The notes beneath the pieces are model-generated. The model worked only from the letters and a program-made list of their open reading frames with translations. It made no database searches and was not told the origin of the DNA. Positions 39,183 through 46,476 of a stretch of DNA of 64,000 bases are shown piece after piece. Within the stretch, counting starts at the first letter, position 1. Each line of letters starts with the position of its first letter. This DNA is from Nonomuraea cavernae. GTDB lineage: Bacteria; Actinomycetota; Actinomycetes; Streptosporangiales; Streptosporangiaceae. A program made the position numbers and the translations under genes. Location: positions 125,102-189,101 of the forward strand of contig NZ_BMNH01000006.1 in NCBI RefSeq assembly GCF_014646355.1, read 5' to 3'.

Positions 39183-39228
39183 TCGGGTGATCAGTATGAG
39201 CGATCCTGGACATCTGTTCGTGATTCAT
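38908..39228 (-). pseudogene. SAM-dependent methyltransferase, N-terminal fragment
   Basis: The frame starts MNHEQMSRIAHTDHPIKAPL and has the class I methyltransferase motif VLDLGCGGGEWLLRAL, which binds S-adenosylmethionine. A further block, ADGVDVSEEALGRARDAA, follows. After about 100 residues it ends in a few unrelated residues and a stop; a full-length enzyme would need roughly 150 more. Its 3' edge meets the abnormal end of the DUF5615 gene tail-to-tail. Its start overlaps the MFS gene end by 38 bp. Confidence 0.65.
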
Positions 39229-40615
39229 CCGGGCAGCTTGGCAGCGGTAGAGATCTTGCGCATCTCGTTTCCGCGACCACGCGGTCGATCTGTGGCGAGG
39301 CTGGGCCGGCCTTCCGGCCGGGCAGCAGGTGGCGCCTGAGCAGCACACCCGCGGCGATCACGAGAGCTCCGAACACCGCTATCGACAGGCCCGCGCCGGC
39401 GATCCCGGTCAGCGCGCCGACGGCGACGGCGCCGAGTGCCTGACCGGACATCAGGCCGGTGCTGACCAGGCCGAACGCCTGACCACGAGCGTGCTCAGGG
39501 AGCGCCTGCAGGAAACGCCGCTGGAGCCCGATCTCGTAACCCAGCCCGGCCGAGCTGGCCGCGGCCAGCGCGACGGCCACCGGCAGGCCGGGCCGCAGGG
39601 CGAACGCGACCAGGCCGCCGCCGGTGAGGTAGATCAGCGGGAGCACCAGTCGTTCGGCCGTCTCGACGCCGGCGAACCGGCCGATCAACACGTTGCTGAG
39701 CAGCATGCCGCCGGCCATGGCGGAGAGCAGTAAACCGGCCGGGGCCTGTCCCATGTCGGCGGTGTAGGGGACCACCGCGCCCTCGGCCCCGACGGCCAGC
39801 GAGGTCGGCACCAGAATCGCCAGCAGCAGCCCGCGAATGTGCCGGTCGGCCAGCAGTTGCCTGTTGACCTGCCAGGTCGAGGCGGCCGCCCCGGTCCGCA
39901 GCAGCCGTCTCAGCGGGGAGGCGCCCGGCGTGGACGCGGGCCGGTCAGCGCGGTCGGCGTGGTCGACGCCGTCGACGCGGTCGGCGCGGTCAGCTCGGTC
40001 GGGCCGGTCGGCCCCGCGCCTTGGGCTGTCACGCAGCCCGAACCAGGTCACCACGGCGGCGACGAGGCAGAAGGCCGACGCGGTGGCGAGCACGCCGTAG
40101 GCGCTCATCGTGATGAGCAGCAGCCCGCTGATGCCATGACCGATGACCTGGGAGGCGGCCGCGGCCGCGGTCATCAGCGATCTCCCCGTGATGTAGCTCC
40201 GGTCGCGGAGCACGTCGGCCAGCAGTGCCGTCGCGTTGCCCTCCGCGACCGGGCCGAACAGGCCGATGACCGCGGCCAGGATCAGCACGACCGGCACCGG
40301 CAGGACCACGAAGGCCAGCACCCCGATGACGCAGAAACGGACCAGGTGGAAGGTGACCAGCAGCGGCCGGGTGGAGATCCGGTCCGCGAGCGACAGCAAC
40401 AGCGTCCCGCCGACGAGGTAGGCGAGCATGCCCGCCATGTACGCCACCGCCGCCATCAGCGGCGACCCGGTGCGGGCGAAGACCAGCAGCGACAGGGCGA
40501 GCATCTTCATCGCCTCGCTGATGACCATCAGAGTCTGGCCGACGAACAGAGTGCGGAACACCCCCACGGCGAAGACCTCGCGGTACGGCACCGGCGAACC
40601 CTCGTTCGTTGTCAT
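39191..40615 (-). CDS. MFS transporter (12-helix)
   Basis: A 474-residue major facilitator. Helices run from about residue 15 to 425, with the loop-2 motif LLLSLADRISTRPLLV. The central cytoplasmic loop (about 200-226) is a run of Asp-Arg-Ala/Val triplets (PDRADRADRVDGVDH), a low-complexity insert. The substrate is unknown, possibly a drug or metabolite exporter. The ATG at 40615 is 57 bp from the divergent ArsR-type regulator, which probably controls it. The tail overlaps the methyltransferase fragment. Confidence 0.85.
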   Translation of the reverse strand: MTTNEGSPVPYREVFAVGVFRTLFVGQTLMVISEAMKMLALSLLVFARTGSPLMAAVAYMAGMLAYLVGGTLLLSLADRISTRPLLVTFHLVRFCVIGVLAFVVLPVPVVLILAAVIGLFGPVAEGNATALLADVLRDRSYITGRSLMTAAAAASQVIGHGISGLLLITMSAYGVLATASAFCLVAAVVTWFGLRDSPRRGADRPDRADRADRVDGVDHADRADRPASTPGASPLRRLLRTGAAASTWQVNRQLLADRHIRGLLLAILVPTSLAVGAEGAVVPYTADMGQAPAGLLLSAMAGGMLLSNVLIGRFAGVETAERLVLPLIYLTGGGLVAFALRPGLPVAVALAAASSAGLGYEIGLQRRFLQALPEHARGQAFGLVSTGLMSGQALGAVAVGALTGIAGAGLSIAVFGALVIAAGVLLRRHLLPGRKAGPASPQIDRVVAETRCARSLPLPSCPDESRTDVQDRSY

Positions 40616-40672
40616 GCAACTATTGTTCGAAAGTCACTGTCTCCGAGCCATGCCTTCGACGACGATGGAAAC

Positions 40673-41746
40673 GTGCTCGAATTCGATGTTGACCCGCAGG
40701 ATCTGGCGGCCAGCAGGTTCGCCATCTCGCCGATCAACGAGACCGGCAGAGCGCTGGACGTCCTCAGCGGATACCGCGGCGACGTCGCGTTGCGCCCATG
40801 GGCGGACCGCGCGCGGGGACGTTTCAACGACCTCTGCCGTCAGGTCCCGCCGGTGCGCGCCCTGGTGACGCTCGGGCACACCGACGGCTACCAGCCCGAC
40901 TTCATCTCCCCGCCGCCGACCGGGCCCCGCGAGACCATGGCCGACCAGCTGGAGATCGTCCGGGCGACCCCCTTCGACCAGGCGCGGCAGGAGCTCCATC
41001 GCACGATCACCGAGCGGAGCGGGCCGGTCGCCGAGGAGGTGCGGGCCACGCTCCAGGCGCCCGACGTGGTCGCGTGGCTGGCCGCCGGCCTCGAAGCGGT
41101 GTGGCACGAGCTGATCGAGCCCGACTGGCCCGCCATCCACGCCATCCTCGAACAGGACCTCCTGCACCGGGCGGGGCTCCTGCTGGCGTACGGCTGGGCC
41201 GAGGCGCTGACGGATCTGTCGGCGCACGTCAGCTGGCGCTCCCATGAGAACGGCGGCTCGATCACGGCGGACGTGCCGTGGGACGAGCGGTGCCCGCCCG
41301 ACAGCGACGGCCTGCTGTTCGTGCCCACGATCTTCGGGCCGCTGGCCTTCTGCACGGACCCGCCGTGGCGCCGCGCCATTCTCTACCCCGCCCGCGGCCG
41401 GGCGACGCTCACCCACCGGCACGTCCAGGAGGACCACGGCGACGCCCTCAGCGAGCTCGTCACCAGGACCCGGGCCCTGCTGCTCAGGGCGATGCGCCAG
41501 CCGGTGACCACCACCCAGCTCACCCGGCAGCACGGGCTGAGTCTCGGTACGACGGGCCACCACCTGTCCATCCTTCGCCGGAGCGGCCTGATCATCAGCA
41601 CCCGGTCGGGGAAGTTCGTCCTCTACCGTCGTACGGCCCTCGGAGACGCCCTGGTCGCGGCCAACACCTCAGCCGACCCATCAGCCGACCCATCGGCCGA
41701 CACCTCAGCCGACCAGGGCCGAACGGGAGCGGATCCCATCCGCTGA
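40673..41746 (+). CDS. ArsR-family regulator with DUF5937-type N-terminal domain
   Basis: A 357-residue protein from GTG 40673. The large N-terminal region (about 1-260) resembles DUF5937. The C-terminal ArsR-like helix-turn-helix (about 270-335) reads VTTTQLTRQHGLSLGTTGHH and continues LSILRRSGLI. The final residues are a short SADPSADP/SADTSADQ repeat. Divergent from the MFS transporter, so it is likely its repressor. It ends inside a bidirectional terminator shared with the SPFH lipoprotein. Confidence 0.82.
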   Translation: MLEFDVDPQDLAASRFAISPINETGRALDVLSGYRGDVALRPWADRARGRFNDLCRQVPPVRALVTLGHTDGYQPDFISPPPTGPRETMADQLEIVRATPFDQARQELHRTITERSGPVAEEVRATLQAPDVVAWLAAGLEAVWHELIEPDWPAIHAILEQDLLHRAGLLLAYGWAEALTDLSAHVSWRSHENGGSITADVPWDERCPPDSDGLLFVPTIFGPLAFCTDPPWRRAILYPARGRATLTHRHVQEDHGDALSELVTRTRALLLRAMRQPVTTTQLTRQHGLSLGTTGHHLSILRRSGLIISTRSGKFVLYRRTALGDALVAANTSADPSADPSADTSADQGRTGADPIR

Positions 41747-41761
41747 CCGGCTCCCGGTCAG
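41743..41761. terminator. Compact bidirectional terminator
   Basis: CTGACCGG-CTC-CCGGTCAG is a perfect 8-bp stem with a 3-base loop. It contains the stop codons of both convergent genes. Confidence 0.65.
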
Positions 41762-42630
41762 TTGCCGCCGTTCTTGTTCGGCGTGACGTTGATCTGGCCG
41801 CTGTCGGAGACGATGATCTGGATGCGGCCGTCCTTGACGGCCTGCCACATGACCGCGCCCTGCGCGCCGAGCACGTCCTTCAGCGCCCTGATGGCCTCCA
41901 GCTCGGTACGGGCCTTCTCGTTCTTCGCCTTCTGCGCGACGTTCTCCTCCTGGGCCTGCTGGACTGCGGCCATCGCCTCGCGCACGTTCAGCGGCGGCTG
42001 CGGCTGCTGCAGCGTGACCGAGAACTTGTCGAAGAACTCGGCGCCGCCCTGCTCGCGCAGGAACTGGCCCATGTACTGGGCGACCTTCGCCTCCCAGTCC
42101 TGCTTGGACTGCGGCTTGAGGTAGGCCAGGTCACGCCAGGCGAACTCCTTGCTGGCCGCGTCGAGGGCCCGGTCGAGCGGCTGGCCGATGTAGACGCTGA
42201 GCAGCTTGTTCCAGCCGCTGTCGGTGTAGGCCTCGTACTTCAGCCCGATCTGTTCGTGGAAGAGCCGTAGCGTCTTGCAGTCGCTGGTGAGGGAGAACGT
42301 GACGACGCCCGTCACGCGCATCTCCAGCGGGTCCTTGGTCCACATCGTGAGCGGCCCGGCCTCGGCCCCCGGCTTGGTCTGGACCCCCGCCGGGTCGTTG
42401 GGGTCGGCCGCGAACTCGAAGGTACGCTGCCCGGCCGGATAGACGTAGCCCTTGTCGCCCCAGCCGGACACGTCGCGCACACCGGGCTCGACGCAGTTCT
42501 GGAAGGTGGTGTCGGAGAACATCCCCGCGTCGTAGACGATGCCCTTCTCGTCGGGCTCGGGGGTGGTCATCGAGCAGCCGGTCACCAGGACGGAGGCGAC
42601 CAGTAATGCTAAGACGGCCTTCTGCCTCAT
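41758..42630 (-). CDS. SPFH-domain lipoprotein
   Basis: A 290-residue exported lipoprotein. The signal peptide ends in the lipobox VTGCS with Cys19 as the lipid-modified residue. The rest resembles a band-7/SPFH domain (PLEMRVTGVVTFSLTSDC and LLSVYIGQPLDRALDAASKE). A glutamine/alanine-rich helix near 210-250 follows, as in prohibitin-type proteins. An extracytoplasmic, lipid-anchored SPFH protein is less usual than the helix-anchored kind. It is a second SPFH gene in this window but not similar enough to the 30270 gene to be a recent duplicate. Confidence 0.8.
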   Translation of the reverse strand: MRQKAVLALLVASVLVTGCSMTTPEPDEKGIVYDAGMFSDTTFQNCVEPGVRDVSGWGDKGYVYPAGQRTFEFAADPNDPAGVQTKPGAEAGPLTMWTKDPLEMRVTGVVTFSLTSDCKTLRLFHEQIGLKYEAYTDSGWNKLLSVYIGQPLDRALDAASKEFAWRDLAYLKPQSKQDWEAKVAQYMGQFLREQGGAEFFDKFSVTLQQPQPPLNVREAMAAVQQAQEENVAQKAKNEKARTELEAIRALKDVLGAQGAVMWQAVKDGRIQIIVSDSGQINVTPNKNGGN

Positions 42631-42691
42631 CGAATCTCCCTCTCCACGAGCCGAATGGTCTGGCGCATGCCGGGAGCGTAGCGGCGGCAGG

Positions 42692-43765
42692 TTACGCGGA
42701 GGGGCCGTAGATCGCGAACACCTTGTTGGAGTTGAACACCGCGGTCTCCACGAACTTCGACCAGACCGGCGTGGGGTGGCCGAGCTCCTCCATCGCGGCC
42801 ACCAGCGGGAACCAGTTGAGCAGCTCCTGCTGGCCGGCCGCCTCGATCTCCTGGAGCGGGGTGGCGCGCCATTCCTCCAGGTCGCCGCCGGCCAGGGCCT
42901 GGTAGAGCCGTACGTCGCTCGGGGTGTCGGGGTGCAGCCGCCAGGTGCGGTCGCAGAGGAACGCGTGCGACCAGCTCGACGAGGCGACCAGGGCGATGCG
43001 CCACGGCGACTCGGCGCACAGCCGGGCCACCTCCGCCCCCATGCGCATGAGCCGGCGGGGCGACGGCGACGGCGGGTCGAGCTCGCGCACGTCGCCGAAC
43101 TCGCTCATGAACCCCCGGTAGCTGACGACCCGCCTGCCGTAGCAGTTGATGGGGAAGGGCACCACGGGATAGTCGAAGCCGGTGCGGTGGTAGTCGAGGT
43201 AGAGGACGGCGTTCAGGAAGGCGTGCGGCAGGCCGGGGTGGTGCGCCGGCCGGTAGGCGTAGGAGACGTCGATCTCCCGCTCCAGCAGCCCGGAGGCCAG
43301 GTACTTCGCGATGTCCGGACGGCCGCGGACCTGGAACGTGGTGCTGTGGTCCTCGCCCCAGACGTTGGGCCGGTCGCGCATGTCCGACGAACGGTCGGCG
43401 TGCGCCCAGGGCTTGAGGTCCATGGTCGGGTACGCCAGCACGGCGTAGGGCGGGATGATGTCCTCTTTGAAGTTCTCGTACTGGTCGTCGCCCCAGATGA
43501 CCAGCGCGTCGGGGTTGAAGTCGTCGATCGCGGCGCGGACCCGCTCGAATCCGTCGACCATGGCGGCGCGGTGCTCCTTGGCCGCGGCCCGGCCCTCGTC
43601 GTCGGCCCATTCGCGGCGGGCGAGCTCCGGCCAGTTGGCCACGTCCTTCGCCTCGGCGGGGATGCCCGGGTCGGTGAGGGTGCGCTGGAGGAGGCTTGCC
43701 ATGTTCTCGTCCAGCCCGCCGAAGAGGGGATAGTGGGACAGGCCGACGCCCAGTACTTCCGCCAT
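42692..43765 (-). CDS. LigB-type extradiol aromatic ring-cleavage dioxygenase
   Basis: A 357-residue class III extradiol dioxygenase-like enzyme, which opens catecholic rings with non-haem Fe(II). Candidate ligand histidines occur in GVGLSHYPLFGG (His11) and PAHHPGLPHAFLNAV. VIWGDDQYENF and SSSWSHAFL are also family blocks. The start is ATG 43765 with GAAGGAAG upstream. It is transcribed away from a MarR regulator, and the tautomerase and aldehyde dehydrogenase of a meta-cleavage route follow that regulator. A 9-bp tandem repeat separates its start from the operator region. Confidence 0.85.
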   Translation of the reverse strand: MAEVLGVGLSHYPLFGGLDENMASLLQRTLTDPGIPAEAKDVANWPELARREWADDEGRAAAKEHRAAMVDGFERVRAAIDDFNPDALVIWGDDQYENFKEDIIPPYAVLAYPTMDLKPWAHADRSSDMRDRPNVWGEDHSTTFQVRGRPDIAKYLASGLLEREIDVSYAYRPAHHPGLPHAFLNAVLYLDYHRTGFDYPVVPFPINCYGRRVVSYRGFMSEFGDVRELDPPSPSPRRLMRMGAEVARLCAESPWRIALVASSSWSHAFLCDRTWRLHPDTPSDVRLYQALAGGDLEEWRATPLQEIEAAGQQELLNWFPLVAAMEELGHPTPVWSKFVETAVFNSNKVFAIYGPSA

Positions 43766-43780
43766 GACCGCTTCCTTCGC

Positions 43781-43852
43781 TGGAGCCGTTGGGGCCGCTG
43801 GAGCCGTTGGGGCCGTTGGGCCCGTTGGAGCCGTTGGGGCCGTTGGGGCCGC
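43781..43852. repeat. Eight-copy 9-bp tandem repeat
   Basis: Units of TGGGGCCGT with TGGAGCCGT variants occupy 72 bases just upstream of the dioxygenase start. On the minus strand they lie in its 5' untranslated region. Copy number could vary by slippage and change the spacing between promoter and gene. Confidence 0.75.
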
Positions 43853-43917
43853 TCCGCCGTCGGCATCGACGCCCGGCGCGGAGCCTTAAAATAGTTCCGA
43901 TCTTGTATTATCGTCAA

Positions 43918-43936
43918 CCATAAATATCTTCGATCC
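43918..43936. promoter_or_regulatory. MarR box 1 (candidate operator)
   Basis: CCATAAATATCTTCGATCC in the divergent gap between dioxygenase and marR. A closely similar box lies at 44613. The AT-rich stretch stands out in this GC-rich DNA. Confidence 0.5.
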
Positions 43937-43996
43937 AAGTAATCGGCCCCGGCGCCGCAGGGTGCCGGCCACGCCGACGACGAGCTGGAGGCGGGC

Positions 43997-44536
43997 GTGT
44001 CCCACGACACCGATCCGGAGGAGTCGACGGTCGAGTGGCAGGTCGCCCGAGCGCAGGCCGAGCACGGGCCCGGCTTCGACCCCGACCTGCTGACGCTGAC
44101 CCTCACCCTCTACCGCGCCATGTCGGCGTTCGACCGCGCCGGGGCAGCCGAGCTCTCCGGGCACGGGCTGTCGGTCAGCCAGTTCAACATCCTCAACGTG
44201 CTGCACCGGGCGGACCGGCCGCTGAACATGGGCGAGCTGGCACTGGCCATCTCCATCCGGCCGGCCAACCTGACGAGCGTCATCGACGGGCTCGTGCAGC
44301 GGTCCTTCGTGGAGCGGCGGATCAACCCCGACGACCGCCGTTCCTACCTCATCGCCAACACCGCCACCGGCGAGCGATTCCTGGAGGGCTTCCTGCCGTC
44401 GCACTGGCGCTATCTGGAGGCGCTCGTCTGGCGGCTCGACGGCGAGGACCGCCGCGCTCTGACCGCGTTGCTGGACAAGCTGCGCGAGTCCATCGAGACC
44501 GCCCAGGTCGACAGGGGTCAGGTCATCTCGCCGTGA
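43997..44536 (+). CDS. MarR-family regulator of the aromatic cluster
   Basis: A 179-residue winged-helix repressor from GTG 43997. The DNA-binding region includes LNMGELALAISIRPANLTSV and the wing VERRINPDDRRSYLI. MarR proteins often respond to phenolic ligands, and this one sits between a ring-cleavage dioxygenase and the tautomerase/dehydrogenase genes. Its operator is probably the ATAAATAT-type box found on both sides of it (43918 and 44613), which would let it control both divergent units and itself. A GGAG ribosome site precedes the start. Confidence 0.87.
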   Translation: MSHDTDPEESTVEWQVARAQAEHGPGFDPDLLTLTLTLYRAMSAFDRAGAAELSGHGLSVSQFNILNVLHRADRPLNMGELALAISIRPANLTSVIDGLVQRSFVERRINPDDRRSYLIANTATGERFLEGFLPSHWRYLEALVWRLDGEDRRALTALLDKLRESIETAQVDRGQVISP

Positions 44537-44612
44537 GCGGCACCGCCGGCCTCTTCGGGCTGTCCGGCGTGGCGACACCTTGATGTCCGCGACGCGCCAC
44601 AACTAGTATCCG

Positions 44613-44631
44613 ATCATAAATATTTCGGTCC
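44613..44631. promoter_or_regulatory. MarR box 2 (candidate operator)
   Basis: ATCATAAATATTTCGGTCC, matching box 1 at most positions, lies upstream of the tautomerase/aldehyde dehydrogenase unit and after the marR stop. Confidence 0.5.
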
Positions 44632-44740
44632 GGGATAGTCATGTTTCATGGCTTTCGAGTCCGCTCACGTACGCACAGGCATGGAGAGAGCGTGGATCCT
44701 GGACGACGTCTCGGTGCCGTGTTCGTCTCAGGTGGTGCGC

Positions 44741-44938
44741 ATGCCGCTCGTTGAAGTCACCCTCATCCAGGGCCGGACCGCCGAGGACCTCCGGGCGCTG
44801 ATCTCCGGCCTCACCGACGCGGTGGTCACCTCCATCGGCGCCCCCAAGGAGAGCGTTCGCGTCATCGTCCGGGAGATCCCGGCCACCCACTGGGCCGCCG
44901 GCGACGTCACGATCGCGGAAAGGTCGGCAACACGATGA
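44741..44938 (+). CDS. 4-oxalocrotonate tautomerase family enzyme
   Basis: A 65-residue tautomerase. After removal of Met the N terminus is Pro (MPLVEVTLIQGRT), the catalytic base that isomerises 2-hydroxymuconate-type enols. The start is ATG 44741 behind AGGTGG; a longer in-frame reading to 44648 would bury the catalytic proline and is rejected. Its stop overlaps the aldehyde dehydrogenase ATG by 4 bp. It fits the meta-cleavage pathway after ring opening and aldehyde oxidation. Confidence 0.9.
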   Translation: MPLVEVTLIQGRTAEDLRALISGLTDAVVTSIGAPKESVRVIVREIPATHWAAGDVTIAERSATR

Positions 44939-46380
44939 CCGATTACCACGGCCACATCATCGACGGCCGCGAAGTGGACTCGCTCGACGGCCGGCGGTTC
45001 GCCAGCGTCGACCCGTGGACCCGCGAGCCCTGGGCTGAGGCCGCCCTGGGCGACCCGGCCGACGCCGCCGTGGCCGTGGCCGCGGCCCGGCGGGCCTTCG
45101 ACGAGGGGCCGTGGCCCCGGATGGGGTACGCCGAACGCGGCCGGATCCTGCACCGGCTCGCCGACCTGCTGGAGGAACGTCAGGCCGAGATCAGGCTGGC
45201 CGACACCCGCGACATGGGCAAACCGGTCACCCAGAGCGGCCACGACGTGCAGCGGGCCGCCGCCAACTTCCGGTTCTTCGCCGACCACGCCCGCCTGTCG
45301 ACCGGCCAGCTCCTCCCGATGGACTCCGGGCACCACGCCTACACGCGCTTCGAGCCGTCAGGGGTGACGGCGGCGATCGCGCCCTGGAACTTCCCGCTGA
45401 TGCTGGAGAGCTGGAAGATCGCTCCGGCGCTGGCCTGGGGCAACACGGTCGTCCTCAAGCCGGCCGAGGACACCCCGGTGTCGGCGACGCTGCTCGCCCG
45501 GCTGGCCCTTGAGGCCGGTATGCCGCCCGGCGTGCTGAACGTGGTGCACGGGTTCGGTCCCGACTCCGTGGGCCAGGCGCTCACCGAGGACCCCCGGGTC
45601 GATCGCATCACCTTCACCGGGGAGTCGGCGACCGGCCGGGTCATCGCCGGAGCCGCGGCGGCCAATCTCACCCCGGTCAGCCTGGAGCTCGGCGGCAAGG
45701 GAGCGAACATCGTCTTCGCCGACGCCGAGTTGGACAACGCCGTGCACTGGTCGGTCGAGGCCATCTTCCGCAACGCCGGGCAGGTGTGCCTGGCCGGCAG
45801 CCGGCTGTTCGTGCAACGTGCCGTCTACGACGAGTTCCTGAGCCGCTTCGTCAAGAAGGCCGAGGCACTGGTCGCCGGCGACCCGTCCGATCCGGCCACC
45901 GAGCTCGGCCCGCTGGCCAGTGAGACGCACTTCGCCAAGGTCAGCTCGTACGTCACGGACGTCGGCGAGGGCACGATCCTCACCGGAGGGCTCGGCGAGG
46001 GCTGGGCGGTCAGGCCCACCGTGATCGTCGGCCTGGAGCCGTCCGCCCGGCACTGCAGGGAGGAGATCTTCGGACCGGTCGTCGTCGTGCGGCCCTTCGA
46101 CACCGAGGAGGAGGCCGTCGCCCTGGCCAACGGCACCCCCTACGGCCTCAACGCCATGCTCTTCACCGAGAACGTCAACCGGGCGCACCGCGTCTCGGCC
46201 GCGCTCAGGGCCGGCACGGTCTGGCTCAACTGCTTCTTCATCCGCGACCTGCGCGCCCCCTTCGGCGGTGTCGGCGACTCCGGCATCGGCCGGGAGGGCG
46301 GCGACTTCGGCCGGGAGTTCTTCACCGAGCCGAAGGCGGTCGTCATGCAGATCTCGCGGGATCAGCCGGCTTCACGCTGA
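44935..46380 (+). CDS. Aldehyde dehydrogenase (2-hydroxymuconic semialdehyde type)
   Basis: A 481-residue NAD-dependent dehydrogenase. Catalytic Glu251 lies in LELGGKGAN and Cys285 in NAGQVCLAGSR. WNFPLML and FTGESATG bind cofactor. The context (extradiol dioxygenase and tautomerase) points to 2-hydroxymuconic or 5-carboxymethyl-2-hydroxymuconic semialdehyde as substrate. It is translationally coupled to the tautomerase. Hydratase, aldolase and decarboxylase genes of the full pathway are not in the window. Its stop lies in the first unit of a 17-bp tandem repeat. Confidence 0.9.
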   Translation: MTDYHGHIIDGREVDSLDGRRFASVDPWTREPWAEAALGDPADAAVAVAAARRAFDEGPWPRMGYAERGRILHRLADLLEERQAEIRLADTRDMGKPVTQSGHDVQRAAANFRFFADHARLSTGQLLPMDSGHHAYTRFEPSGVTAAIAPWNFPLMLESWKIAPALAWGNTVVLKPAEDTPVSATLLARLALEAGMPPGVLNVVHGFGPDSVGQALTEDPRVDRITFTGESATGRVIAGAAAANLTPVSLELGGKGANIVFADAELDNAVHWSVEAIFRNAGQVCLAGSRLFVQRAVYDEFLSRFVKKAEALVAGDPSDPATELGPLASETHFAKVSSYVTDVGEGTILTGGLGEGWAVRPTVIVGLEPSARHCREEIFGPVVVVRPFDTEEEAVALANGTPYGLNAMLFTENVNRAHRVSAALRAGTVWLNCFFIRDLRAPFGGVGDSGIGREGGDFGREFFTEPKAVVMQISRDQPASR

Positions 46381-46431
46381 GGCCGGCTTCACGCTGAGGC
46401 CGGCTTCACGCTGAGGCCGGCTTCACGCTGA
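46364..46431. repeat. Four-copy 17-bp tandem repeat at the gene end
   Basis: The unit GGCCGGCTTCACGCTGA is present four times (the first copy begins AGCCGG). The first copy encodes the last residues and stop codon of the aldehyde dehydrogenase. Each copy contains GCCGGC, so adjacent units can pair into a hairpin, which may serve as terminator. Confidence 0.8.
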
Positions 46432-46476
46432 GACAGCGCGGCAGCCACGCCGCCGGCGCCGCCAGCGGCCTCCCGG

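Noticed and set aside
39839..40672. Plus-strand extension of the ArsR-type gene
   Set aside because: Antisense to the MFS transporter; real coding begins at GTG 40673.
43781..43852. A CRISPR array
   Set aside because: The units are 9 bases and contiguous with no spacers. The other tandem repeats in the window (46364, 57281, 60370) likewise lack spacers.
44648..44740. N-terminal extension of the tautomerase
   Set aside because: It would place residues before the catalytic N-terminal proline, which the mechanism requires to be first after Met removal.
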